DNA of 32,868 bases from Rhizophagus sp. LPA8_4_AMF (Eukaryota; Glomeromycota; Glomeromycetes; Glomerales; Glomeraceae), in contig JADRCO010000478.1 in NCBI GenBank assembly GCA_021464525.1, positions 1-32,868 on the forward strand, read 5' to 3'. How positions within the stretch are numbered: the stretch's first letter is position 1; each line of letters starts with the position of its first letter. The notes beneath the pieces are model-generated. The model was given only the letters and a program-made list of their open reading frames with translations. It made no database searches and was not told the DNA's origin. Shown here in pieces: positions 22,767 through 32,164 of the stretch. Both the position numbers and the translations under genes were made by a program.

Positions 22767-23099
22767 TATTTAAATCTTCTTTCAGGCATGTACAGTATGT
22801 GGGTGTAGGGCATGTGTGGTGTTTGTTTTCCCTCGTTCCCCTTTCCCTCTCTCGTCCCCCCTTATCCTTTCCCCTCGCTCTTTTCCATTTCCTTTCCCAC
22901 TCTCGTCCTTTTCCGTTTCCCTTTCTCTCGTCCTTTCCCTTTCCCTTCCCTTTCCCTTCCCCCCTGATCAATGTTGCTGCACCTCAACGTGGTGATCGGG
23001 TGGCAACAAGTTTTTTAAAACTTGGCTAAGACAGCAACAATACTCTTTCACTAGGTCTTCTCTTACGGTTCCTTTTATTTATATCTTCTTTTAGGTATG
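22767..23099. repeat. Directly repeated 24-base module, about 309 bases apart
   Basis: The segments 22767-22790 (TATTTAAATCTTCTTTCAGG start) and 23076-23099 (TATTTATATCTTCTTTTAGG start) match except at a few positions. Each is followed by G/T-rich DNA with GTGGG and GTGTG runs. Both copies resemble splice acceptors (pyrimidine run plus AG). This suggests a duplicated repeat unit enclosing the polypyrimidine tract. Confidence 0.5.
22825..22964. repeat. Polypyrimidine/polypurine tract
   Basis: About 140 bases are almost entirely C and T on the plus strand, with CCCTTT-type hexamers near the right end. Open frames on both strands (a Gly/Lys/Arg-rich one on the minus strand, a Pro/Phe/Ser-rich one on the plus strand) are by-products of this composition. 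Such tracts can form triplex DNA. Confidence 0.85.
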
Positions 23100-23874
23100 G
23101 GTTAGGAGTGTGGGTCGTGTGTTATGCGGGTTGGGAGTGTGGGTTGTATGTTGATGTTAATAGATAATATTCCATCACGGGAATTTATTTTTGTGATGCC
23201 GATTGTTAAAGTCTAAAAGATTTTCTATGCCGATTATAACAAGAAGAGTAATATATCCGAAATTTTCATGGACGGTTAATATAACAAAGATTTGATTAAA
23301 TGATTTCAAATTGCCAGTGGGAATAATCAAGCATACCTTTACATTTTTATTTGTTGAGCAACATGATCTCATCACGAAGAATGATTAACGCGCACTCCTT
23401 AAATTACAATAAAAAATTTTAACTCTTTCCTTATGTAGAGATTATCAAGGGGTCCTTTTTTATTGACAATGTATCCAACATATTTCTCTTTATTATTAAG
23501 AAAATAGCGATCTGTTATACAATTTAGAGACACTAAATTTAAAATTCATTTTAAAAACGCAAAAATTGTGTATTAATCTACGCAAATCATTAACTCTAAG
23601 ATCACTACGCTAGAAGTTCGAACAAAAAAAAAAATATTTTAACAATACCAGCTTCAAATGTTAATTATATTATAGACCTATAGTAATTTTTTTTATTACA
23701 ATATAGTACATGTGGCCGTGATATATAATGACGTTTATATATGGATGATCTGTGCGATAAAAAACTTTTTCCAATTGCCCATTTTTGCGTAAATAAATTC
23801 TATTCTACTTTTGTCCTCACATACGCTGGTTTGCACCAATAGCATTTCGCAAAAAAATAGTATATAAGCCGAAA
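23100..23874. other. Intergenic DNA, no gene seen
   Basis: G/T-rich DNA to about 23160, then AT-rich DNA without a supported frame. A TATATAAG motif at about 23858-23868 lies only a few bases before the next open frame, closer than a TATA box would normally sit to a start codon. Confidence 0.4.
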
Positions 23875-24363
23875 ATGTCCTTCACCTCGTTAAAGAAAAC
23901 AAACTCGCGAACACTTTTCCTGCCCACATATAAAAAAATAGTCTTGTCGTTGATCTCAAAAAAGTTATCAAGGCGGAAAAGGCACCAGAGTTCGACAATT
24001 TTCCTGCAGACAAGCTCAGGTGACGATCGCGATGATCCAAGACCAACCCGAATTACTTGCAACAAAAAGATTTCGAAATACTTCCTTGACTTACCAGCGG
24101 AAGAATGTATTCATGTCATAGCCGAACCACCCATATCAACTTCCACTTCGAGCCGCGAACAAGAATTACTTGACGAACTCACCTCGTTGAGGGCATTACT
24201 CAACAAGTCTGGTTTGTCCATGGTACGTTTTTTTTCCTTATCTGAGGTAACAGGAAACGATGTTTCACGTCAAATTACTCATTGTCTTAACCTGGTTGTT
24301 GAATTACAGAGTTTGATGTCGTCGTTAGTCCAAAACGGACGAAGGGTTTCAAGTGGACTGTAA
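23875..24363 (+). CDS. Hypothetical protein, 162 residues
   Basis: An uninterrupted frame starts at ATG 23875 and ends with TAA. It is clearly less AT-rich than the flanks and has balanced codon use, which argues for real or recently real coding sequence. The N-terminal 35 residues are basic (KKLSRRKRHQ at about residues 29-38), followed by an Asp/Arg segment near residue 50. Residues 95-112 could form a short helix (EQELLDELTSLRALLNKSG). The C-terminal part contains a Leu-rich helix (CLNLVVELQSLMSSLVQNG). No domain is recognised and the same strand has no neighbour within 800 bases. It may be a small nuclear protein, an exon of a longer gene or a mobile-element remnant. Confidence 0.4.
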   Translation: MSFTSLKKTNSRTLFLPTYKKIVLSLISKKLSRRKRHQSSTIFLQTSSGDDRDDPRPTRITCNKKISKYFLDLPAEECIHVIAEPPISTSTSSREQELLDELTSLRALLNKSGLSMVRFFSLSEVTGNDVSRQITHCLNLVVELQSLMSSLVQNGRRVSSGL

Positions 24364-25183
24364 ATATCGAACATGCAACTCAAAAACTCCATACGCGCTA
24401 AAATCAGACTCCAGCACTTGAAAATGATTGAGCAGCACTCAATATGTTAAATAATAGCAGAAAATAATCCCCTCGAAATGATCAAAACCTTCGTGAAATG
24501 CTCCAATTAACGTAGACAATCATTATTAGAGTGACCGGTAATTCTTACTTTGCTCAACTTATCTCTCAAAAACCAAAGGTATGATATGTTATTCAACCAA
24601 CCTTCTGAACATCTTAGATTTCATCATAACCAATTACTTCGATTTAATATTATTTAAGAAAAATATTTTGTTCAAACTATTAATATTAAGCACCTTATTA
24701 TAGATAGTTTATCTAATATATACTGTAAATACGAATTACTACCTATCATAATTTGCTGCAAATAATTTCCTCTGGACAAAGCCATTGTAATTCGGACAAA
24801 ATTTTCATTATCCAAGATCATTTAAGAGTTTTTAAAAATATTATTTTGGACAGTATCGAAATTATGAGCATTGGAATGGAGAAAACTCAAGAACCCTATA
24901 AATTTAATTTATTTGCTACATATTCACATTTGATATATAAGAATTTTAAATTCATGATTTGTAAAGATAATAACGAAATAATTAAAAAACTAAACGGAAA
25001 TTGAATTATTTGTTTCGTATTCATGTGTTTTAACTGCAAACTGCGGTAGATTTTCTGCATGCTGTGTGATACGATTATTTGCCACATTTTTTTTTTATCG
25101 ACATTCATCTTATTTATTTAAACGCTGAGCTATTTTCTTTTGAGAAAATTTACTATTATAATATAATTTAGAATTAATGTCAA
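24364..25183. other. Intergenic DNA before the kinase array
   Basis: The first 130 bases keep the GC-richer composition of the preceding frame. After that the DNA is AT-rich. An 83-codon frame at 24753-25004 has composition expected from AT-rich DNA and is not called. Confidence 0.4.
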
Positions 25184-25843
25184 TAACGAAAAGGGAATGA
25201 AACTCAAGTCCCTGTAGAATCTGTGTTTAGCAAATTGAGTATTTCCGATAAAAATATATACAGTATGTTCCTTGTTGTATAATTGAAAGATGGACCAGTG
25301 AAAATCATGATATTATTAATTTATCAAGGGTATGATTTATAATGCAACATTCTTTTATAAACATTATGATGATAATGTTATTTTATCCAGTATTTCTTGA
25401 ATGGATACCATTTAATAAATATAAAACAAATTGGTGAAGGTGGATTTGCCAAAGTGTACTCTGCAACATGGATTGATGTAGTCGAAGTTGAAAAAAAAGA
25501 ACCTAAACTTATAAAAGTAGATTTAAAAAAATTAAATCAATCACAAATATTTCAGTTGTGAGGCATATTTTTTTGCCAATCGATTTTTCATTAATTAAGA
25601 TTTTATCATTACTATTAATTGACTTTAAAATGTTATAAATTAAAATACTCTGTACAGGATATTTAAAATTTATAGGATAACCAAAGATCCAAAAACTGAA
25701 GAATTTACGGTGATCACACAATTAGCAAATCAAGAAAATTTGATTTCAAGCACATGATAAAGATTTCATAATGGAAATATACTAAAAAATAATAATTTTG
25801 ATTATATTTCATATTTTTGGATTATCAGGACCATCAAATGAAT
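25184..25843 (+). pseudogene. Decayed kinase gene copy, first of the array
   Basis: Pieces match the two intact kinases downstream, in order. They are VESVFSKLSISD (intact copies: EFNELNISD), CIIERWTSEN (CIIEGWTSGN), FLEWIPF, QIGEGGFAKVYSATWID, LANQEN, HKDFHNGNI-type sequence and FGLSGPSNE. Several stops and frame changes break it. The segment between the Cys-head region and FLEW is damaged. A deletion joins the LANQ region almost directly to the catalytic loop, and homology stops after GPSNE, so the activation-segment end and C-lobe are missing. The first intron appears to survive in altered form near 25560-25660. The G-loop stretch is the best preserved. It cannot make an active kinase. It marks an earlier duplication in the same orientation as the live copies. 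Confidence 0.9.
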
Positions 25844-26077
25844 AAATATTTTATTATTTCTTATATAAGCATATTTTCTTTCAAAGAAAATGTATAAATA
25901 TTGATTATTAGTGAAAAACAAATGAAAAAGTTTATCACTTTAATTTTATGAAGTGATAAGATTTGTATTATGATTACTAAATTTATTTTACATTTTTAGA
26001 ACGGACGCTTATAATTAGTTTTTTAATTGTTTCTATCATGCCAATACTGATTTGTGCGAATAAGATTTCAATTACCT
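25844..26077. other. Spacer between kinase pseudogene and MITE
   Basis: AT-rich DNA without open frames. The C-lobe of the decayed kinase is absent here, so the loss was by deletion or incomplete duplication and not by the adjacent insertion, which lies further right. Confidence 0.5.
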
Positions 26078-26086
26078 TTATTTATG

Positions 26087-26648
26087 GGCGATTATTATTC
26101 GTACCCCCTATTTTTGTTATTTATACCCCCTGCGATATGTGATTGGATGATACTAATCACATGATCAATTAATAATTTTACTGCGCATTTCGTTAGTCTC
26201 GTACCCTTATGTCTCCTGCGTGCCTTTCAGTAAGACCTAAGGAGTTTCATAAGAACCACCTCTATCACAACGAAATGTTATATTTTTCAAATTATTATGA
26301 TGATCTTTACGAGTTCTTTTCTTTACTGATGCGTAACCCTAAGAAATAGCAAATGTTTGAACATTTTGAAAAAGTTCATCAGTGCTCTTATATTCAACAA
26401 GAGGTGGTGAGAGCATTTTATTAAAAATGTTAACAAATTGGTCTTTTTTTTCAAGAAAATAATTAACAAAACATGAGAAGCTTTAATCAGAAGTTATATA
26501 ATTCAGGTCATTGTGAAATCATATTTTTCGTTAATGAAATGGCGCAGTAAATTATTAATTGATCATGTGACTAGTATCATCCAATCACATATCGCTTTTA
26601 TTGCAGGGGGTATAAATAACAAAAATAGGGGTACGAATAACAATCGCC
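26087..26648. mobile_element. MULE-like MITE, 562 bp, with 9-bp target duplication
   Basis: Both ends begin GGCGATT and read inward as long inverted repeats: 26087-26190 on the left and 26537-26648 on the right. Shared segments include TATTTTTGTTATTTATACCC, GATATGTGATTGGATGATAC and CACATGATCAATTAATAAT. The right arm has an extra AATAAAAG-type insertion. The element is flanked by a perfect direct repeat TTATTTATG (26078-26086 and 26649-26657). Nine-base target duplications with inverted ends over 100 bp are typical of Mutator-like elements. The interior (about 346 bp) has no open frame, so it depends on a transposase encoded elsewhere. The intact target duplication and near-identical arms suggest a fairly recent insertion. 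Confidence 0.85.
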
Positions 26649-26657
26649 TTATTTATG

Positions 26658-26777
26658 AGGCCGTAACAATAATAATGGCCTAATTAATTAAAGAAAAAAA
26701 TTTTATTAGGTTAATAGATAAAAAGTCTTAAACTGTAGAGAATTGTAATTGCAACAAAAATAATTTTTATTGATATC
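26658..26777. other. Short spacer upstream of kinase 1
   Basis: AT-rich DNA with no gene, between the MITE and the conserved promoter block of kinase 1. Confidence 0.4.
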
Positions 26778-26822
26778 CACCTGACATGAAACCTCGTGTT
26801 ACCGATCAATTTAGTAACTTAT
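26778..26822 (+). promoter_or_regulatory. Conserved upstream block A of kinase 1
   Basis: The block starts CACCTGACATGA, 182 bases before the ATG. It aligns without gaps to 30441-30478, 185 bases before the kinase 2 ATG, sharing also CGTGT and GATCAA. The surrounding DNA is poorly conserved. It is a candidate transcription-factor site or core promoter element kept in both copies. Confidence 0.5.
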
Positions 26823-26871
26823 TATGTCCTACGCTCATGCTTTAGTTAAACAAAAACAAACCCCTTAAAAT

Positions 26872-26915
26872 CATGTATTACAATAACCTATATGTTGTAT
26901 TACTGAATAGTCCTT
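26872..26915 (+). promoter_or_regulatory. Conserved upstream block B of kinase 1
   Basis: A stretch with TGTATTAC and TGTATTACT about 90 to 45 bases before the ATG corresponds to 30522-30563 upstream of kinase 2 at almost the same distance. It may include the transcription start region. Confidence 0.4.
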
Positions 26916-26959
26916 ATAATCACGCGGAATCCCTTTTACGGATTTGAAAACAATATAAA

Positions 26960-28510
26960 ATGAGTTGCGATAATAAAGAAGAAATATCAGTAGAATATGA
27001 ATTTAATGAATTGAACATCTCCGATAGGAATTCAAATATCAGTCATAAAGGTTGTTATAAACCAAATGATGACAAATTATGGTGTAAAGAATGTGTTCCT
27101 CGTTGTATAATTGAAGGATGGACCAGTGGAAATCATAGTATTGATGAAATTATTAAGGATACGATTTATAATGCAAAATTTGTATATGATGTTGATTATG
27201 TTAATTATTGTCCATTATTTCTTGAATGGGTACAATATGATAGATTTGAAGATATAAAACAAATTGGTGAAGGTGGATTTGCCAAAGTATATTCTGCAAT
27301 ATGGATTAGTGGTAAAGCAAAATTTATTAAACAAGATGATGGAAGTTGGAAAAAAAGAGAACCTAAACCTATGAAAGTTTCCTTGAAAAGATTAAATGGA
27401 TCACAGAATATGTCAGTTGAATATTTAAATGAGGTATATTCTATGTGTTTATATTACTTCAATTGATAGCTAAAATTAATTTTTGTAATTTTATTAATAG
27501 CTTAAAACACATTGGAGATTGTATAACTTGGAAAATAATTATTTAAAACTTTATGGAATATCCAAAGATCCACAAACAAAAGAATTTATGATGATTATGG
27601 AATTAGCAGATCAAGGAAATTTGAGATGTGTTCTTTCAAGTAATTTTAGCAATCTTTTGTGGAAGGCTAAATTAAGTTACTTATTTTATGTAGCAATTGA
27701 TCTTAAAAATTTACATAATCTAGGATATTTTCATAAAGATTTTCATAGTGGAAATATATTGCAGAATTATAATAAAGATAATGATCAAAATATTTCTTAT
27801 ATTTCAGATTTTGGATTATCAGGGCCATCAAATGAACAAAAATCAAATGATAAAATTTGTGGAGTATTATCATATATTGCTCCAGAAGTTTTTAATGGAG
27901 AACCATATACATTATCATCTGATATTTATAGTTTTGGCGTGATTATGACAGAATTATCATCTGGAAAACCACCTTTTCATGAAAGAAAGCATGACGTTAA
28001 CTTAGCATTAGCAATCTGTAATGGAATCAGGCCTAAATTTGGAAAGGGAACTCCTGAAATTTACATGAAATTAGCTTATAGATGTATGAATGCTAATCCT
28101 GGCCAAAGACCAACAGCTAATGAATTACATGACATATTAGAATTTTGGTATAGTTCCATAGCTTATGAAATTTATAAAGATAAGGAGAATTTTGGATACA
28201 TTGGAAAAGAAATCAAAGTTATATTTGACGAAGCTGATAAAGAGATATCAAATATTTCAACTTCATATAAAAAAAATCCTGATGCAATATACACTAGTAG
28301 AATGTTCACATTTAGTAATTTGCCGAAACCCGTTAATTCATCTATTATTACTTTATATCTTAATGATGAAGAAGATTATAAAGGTATTTTGCTTAAACCA
28401 TTATTACTATGACTATTTGAGTATATTAATTGTTAAATTTATTATTATTTTTTTTTATTTTAATAGATTGTCAAGACTCCAAATTAATTGATTTAGAGGT
28501 TTCTGACTAA
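26960..28510 (+). CDS. Three-exon TKL-like protein kinase 1, 466 residues
   Basis: Exons are 26960-27433, 27501-28383 and 28467-28510. Intron 1 is 67 bases, phase 0; intron 2 is 83 bases, phase 1. Both are GT...TAG. The second join restores the family-like tail DCQDSKLIDLEVSD. The head (residues 1-90) has cysteines 32, 42, 45 and 49 (LWCKECVPRC) and the WTSGN motif, a small, possibly zinc-binding module common before kinases in Rhizophagus. The kinase domain has the glycine loop IGEGGFAKVY (102-111), the ATP lysine K143, a probable helix-C Glu158, the catalytic loop HKDFHSGN (D238, N243), DFG (261-263), APE (285-287) and DIYSFGVIMTEL. All catalytic residues are present, so it should transfer phosphate from ATP to Ser/Thr, probably cytosolic. 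HKD replaces the usual HRD. The substrate is unknown. It is a same-strand neighbour of a close paralogue. Confidence 0.92.
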
Positions 28511-30440
28511 TTATTGGAACATACTTGGTTTATTATGTTACTACATATAATTATATATATATATTTTTATACTAATTTTTATCCGTTGAACCGTTATTTC
28601 TCATAAATTTGTGTTTTTTTTATAAGAAACAGTATATGGGCGGGAGTCAATAGAAAATAAGGATATTCAAATTTTGAACAAAATTTTTAATTTCTCAATT
28701 TACTGATCACAGTTACGCGATCAAAGTTACTTAATAACCAAGATTACTCAAATATTCTGAATCTTCCCTTTTGAATTCCATATTTGTTATAAATTTTATT
28801 AAATTGGTGTATTTATATATACCATATGTAATTTGTTTTCTAATTATGATAAAAATGTGAAAAGTTAACAATTTAAAAAATTATACATTGTAAAAACGCT
28901 TACAGACTGTAAAATTGAGTGATAATTATATTAGGAAATCTAAATTTATATTACCATACTTCTATTTCCTTTATTACATTGATAATATTCACGAAAAAAA
29001 AGTCAAAACCAGTAAAATCAATGTAATTTAATTTCTAACGTTACAAATTTAGTATTGATTTTACTTTAAAAATTTTAATTTCGAAATTAAATAAATATGT
29101 ATATATGTTATTAAGTTTGATCCAAAAATGGCAAGACAATGAAAATGAAATTATAAGTATTTTGAATAAAAGAAAAACTTTGAATTTCCTAATGTACTGA
29201 ATTGATAAATTAATATATTATTTAAGTTGAAATTTGTGAAGCGTGAACAATCCACCCTAGATTTTTTCACTATGTTGTTGATTCACGTCATTACTAATTT
29301 TTTGTTGCATTGAATAAAAAAATTATTTTATAAAAACTAGATATATATTTCTATATTGAGCCGGGGTGGTCGGGGGTGTTGCCACCCTATCACGTGATTT
29401 ATAGAATATAATTTGATTGGCTAAATGATATTTGCCGCTTAAGTAATTAATATTGTGCTTTTTGTATATAATTTTTTATAATTTATATATATAAATTTAT
29501 TTAAGAATTAATTATAGGAAAATTTGTCCATTACATTACATTATTTACAAATTACAATTAAAATTTTAATGACGATGATAAATTAAATTCAAATATCAAT
29601 TTATACTAATCCTATAAGGAAAACCTTTAATATTTTACAAATAATAGACACCACAGGAGTAATATACTTGAAAAGAAGACTATAAAGTAAGTTAAAAGAT
29701 GCCATATTAAAAAAATTTGGACGTGAAAAAAAAAGAAAATTTCTTGTATCTGCTGTTGGAATTGAGAAAATTTAGTTTAATATTATTCAACCTAATACCT
29801 TTTTAAATAGTAATACATAATTTAATTACAAAGAGTTCCAAACTAAATACAATATAACTTCCGAATATTAGACTATGACTGAATTTTTTTTATTTAATAA
29901 TTAAATTAATTTAGATTCTAACCGATACGAAACTATCATCTGAGGCAATCTGGTACATCATAAATGTATATCCATTTGTAGGTACGTGACTTTTATTTGT
30001 AATAATATCTCGAATGAAAATAAATTAAAGTATTTTAACTAATAATAAAATAAATATTGATTATTAAAGAAAAGGGCATCACTCTGGATATTTTGTGTTC
30101 AAATTAATAATGATTTATAAATCTTACCATTGTAATAAGAATAATAATAATTATTCTATAATAATCTATTTTTACATGTTTTGCTAAAAAGAAGTGATTA
30201 TATTAAACTAATAAATAACAGCGTCATGTGAAAAATTCTTGAAACTTTTCTTCTTCCTTTTATATTTCAAAAATTACAGTGATATAAACAAAAGAGAGAA
30301 GGAAATTATAAGAAAAACATAAAAATGTCTTTTATACAATTAGCATCATATAATTGATGTAATCTTATCGTTATACAAAGCTGAAGTTGAATATTATCAA
30401 ATTTTTTTTTTTACTAGGATTGCGTCACATACAACTCATT
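28511..30440. other. Intergenic DNA between the two kinases
   Basis: AT-rich DNA without a supported gene. Its only GC-rich patch (29358-29397) is listed separately. I see no remains of a further kinase copy in this gap. Confidence 0.5.
29358..29397. repeat. GC-rich hairpin block with TCACGTGA
   Basis: A G-rich stretch (GCCGGGGTGGTCGGGGGTGT) contains GGGTGG at 29364-29369, which can pair with CCACCC at 29382-29387. The perfect palindrome TCACGTGA follows at 29390-29397. It stands out sharply in AT-rich DNA. It could be one end of a small repeat, but no partner end was found. Confidence 0.4.
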
Positions 30441-30478
30441 CACCTGACATGACATTACGTGTCGCTGATCAACTTGAT
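30441..30478 (+). promoter_or_regulatory. Conserved upstream block A of kinase 2
   Basis: The counterpart of 26778-26822: identical CACCTGACATGA, then CGTGT and GATCAA at the same offsets, 185 bases before the kinase 2 ATG. Confidence 0.5.
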
Positions 30479-30521
30479 AATGTATAAAAAAGGATTACAA
30501 TGAAAAATCAATCTTATCCAA

Positions 30522-30563
30522 TTTTGTATTACCATTATCCGATATACTGTATTACTATAAATA
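30522..30563 (+). promoter_or_regulatory. Conserved upstream block B of kinase 2
   Basis: The counterpart of 26872-26915, with TTGTATTAC and TGTATTACT in the same order. A TATAAATA stretch at about 30556-30563 could serve as a TATA element. Confidence 0.4.
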
Positions 30564-30625
30564 CGTAACCATTTAACTAAATATGAAACGGGGCTGAAAA
30601 TAATTCTTTCATTTGAAAATAAAAA

Positions 30626-32164
30626 ATGAGTTACAATAACAAAGGCGAAATACAAATAGAATCCGAATTTAATGAATTGAATATATCTGATATAGATTCA
30701 GATATCGATCATGAAAATTGTTATAAACCAGATAGTTCACCTTACACATTATGGTGTGAAGAATGCGCTCCTCATTGTATAATTGAAGGATGGTCCAGTG
30801 GAAATAATGATGTTGATGAATTCATTAAGAATACAATTTATAATGCAAGAAAAGATTATCATGATGGTAATGAACTTTATCCATTATTTCTTGAATGGGT
30901 ACCGTTTGATAGGTTTGAAGTTATAAAACAAATTGGTGAAGGTGGGTTTGCCAAAGTGTACTCTGCAACATGGATTGACGGTAAAGCAAAATATTTTAGA
31001 CAAGATAATGGAAATTGGAAAAAAAGAGAACCCGAATCTATAAAAGTAGCTTTGAAAAAATTAAATGAATCTCAAAATATTTCAGCTGATTATTTAAATG
31101 AGGTATATTTAATTTTTTTATTAATAATGAAATTTTATAGTAATATTAAGGATTTATTATTATATTTAATTGACTTTTAAAACTTTTATAGATTAGAACA
31201 CTTTGGAATGTTTATGTTAATGATGAAACTTATTTAAAATTTTATGGAATAACCAAAAATCCAGAAACTAAAGAATTTATGCTGATTATTGAATTAGCAA
31301 ATCAAGGAAATTTAAGATATGTTCTTTCAAGTGATTTTAACGACCTATTATGGAAAGATAAACTTAGATTCTTAGTTGGTATTTCATTTGACCTTAAAAA
31401 ATTACATCAAATAGGATGTTTTCATAAAGATCTTCATAGTGGAAATATATTACAGAATTGTAATGAATATGGTAAAAGAAGTGTTTCATATGTTTCGGAC
31501 TTTGGATTATCTGGGCCATCAAATAAAAAAAAAACAGACGATAAAATATATGGAGTATTACCATATATTGCTCCAGAAGTTTTGAATGGAAAACCATATA
31601 CATTGTCTTCTGATGTCTATAGTTTTGGCGTAATTATGACAGAATTATCATCTGGAATGCCTCCTTTTTATAAAAGAAAACATGATGATATCTTAGCATT
31701 AGAAATATGTAATGGAATCAGACCAGAATTTGGGAAAGGAACTCCTGAAATTTATAAGAAATTAGCTTATAGATGTATGAATGCCAATTCTGATCAAAGA
31801 CCGACAGCCAGAGAATTATATGATGTATTAAAATTTTGGTGTGATTCTTGTGAGGATAACGTATATTCTCAGAAAAAATTGGATTATAAAGAAAAAGAAA
31901 TTAGAACTATATTTGATGAAATTAATAAAGAGATACCAAATATTTCAATTTCATATGAAAAGAATCCTGATGCCATATATACAAGCAGGATATTTACATT
32001 TAGTAATTTGCCAAAACCTATTAATTCATCTATTATTACTTCATATCTTAATGAAGAAGATAATAAAGGTATTATGCTTTAACTATTTCTATTATTTACA
32101 CCATATAAATAAACATAATTATTAATTTTTTTTTATCATTTCAATAGATAATCAAGATTCCTAA
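30626..32164 (+). CDS. Three-exon TKL-like protein kinase 2, 456 residues
   Basis: Exons are 30626-31102, 31192-32068 and 32148-32164. Introns are 89 bases (phase 0) and 79 bases (phase 1), at the same positions as in kinase 1. The head has cysteines 32, 44, 47 and 51 (LWCEECAPHC) and WSSGN. The kinase domain has IGEGGFAKVY (103-112), VALK with K144, probable Glu159, HKDLHSGN (D239, N244), DFG (262-264), APE (286-288) and DVYSFG. It should be an active Ser/Thr kinase. Most differences from kinase 1 are conservative, so the pair is a duplication under selection to keep the fold. The last exon is odd: relative to kinase 1 a single extra T gives TCC TAA, and the protein ends DNQDS, lacking the last nine residues (KLIDLEVSD in kinase 1). 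The catalytic domain is untouched, so function is probably kept unless the tail binds a partner. Confidence 0.9.

Noticed and set aside
22747-23029. Coding frames on both strands in the C/T tract
   Set aside because: Their Gly/Lys/Arg and Pro/Phe/Ser compositions follow directly from the polypyrimidine repeat.
28384-28412. Kinase 1 ending at the stop just after the second donor
   Set aside because: Splicing 28384-28466 restores a tail DCQDSKLIDLEVSD that fits the family as I know it, and kinase 2 has the same donor and acceptor positions.
31394-31603. Minus-strand frame inside kinase 2
   Set aside because: It is the shadow of the kinase catalytic exon, which has clear domain motifs on the plus strand.
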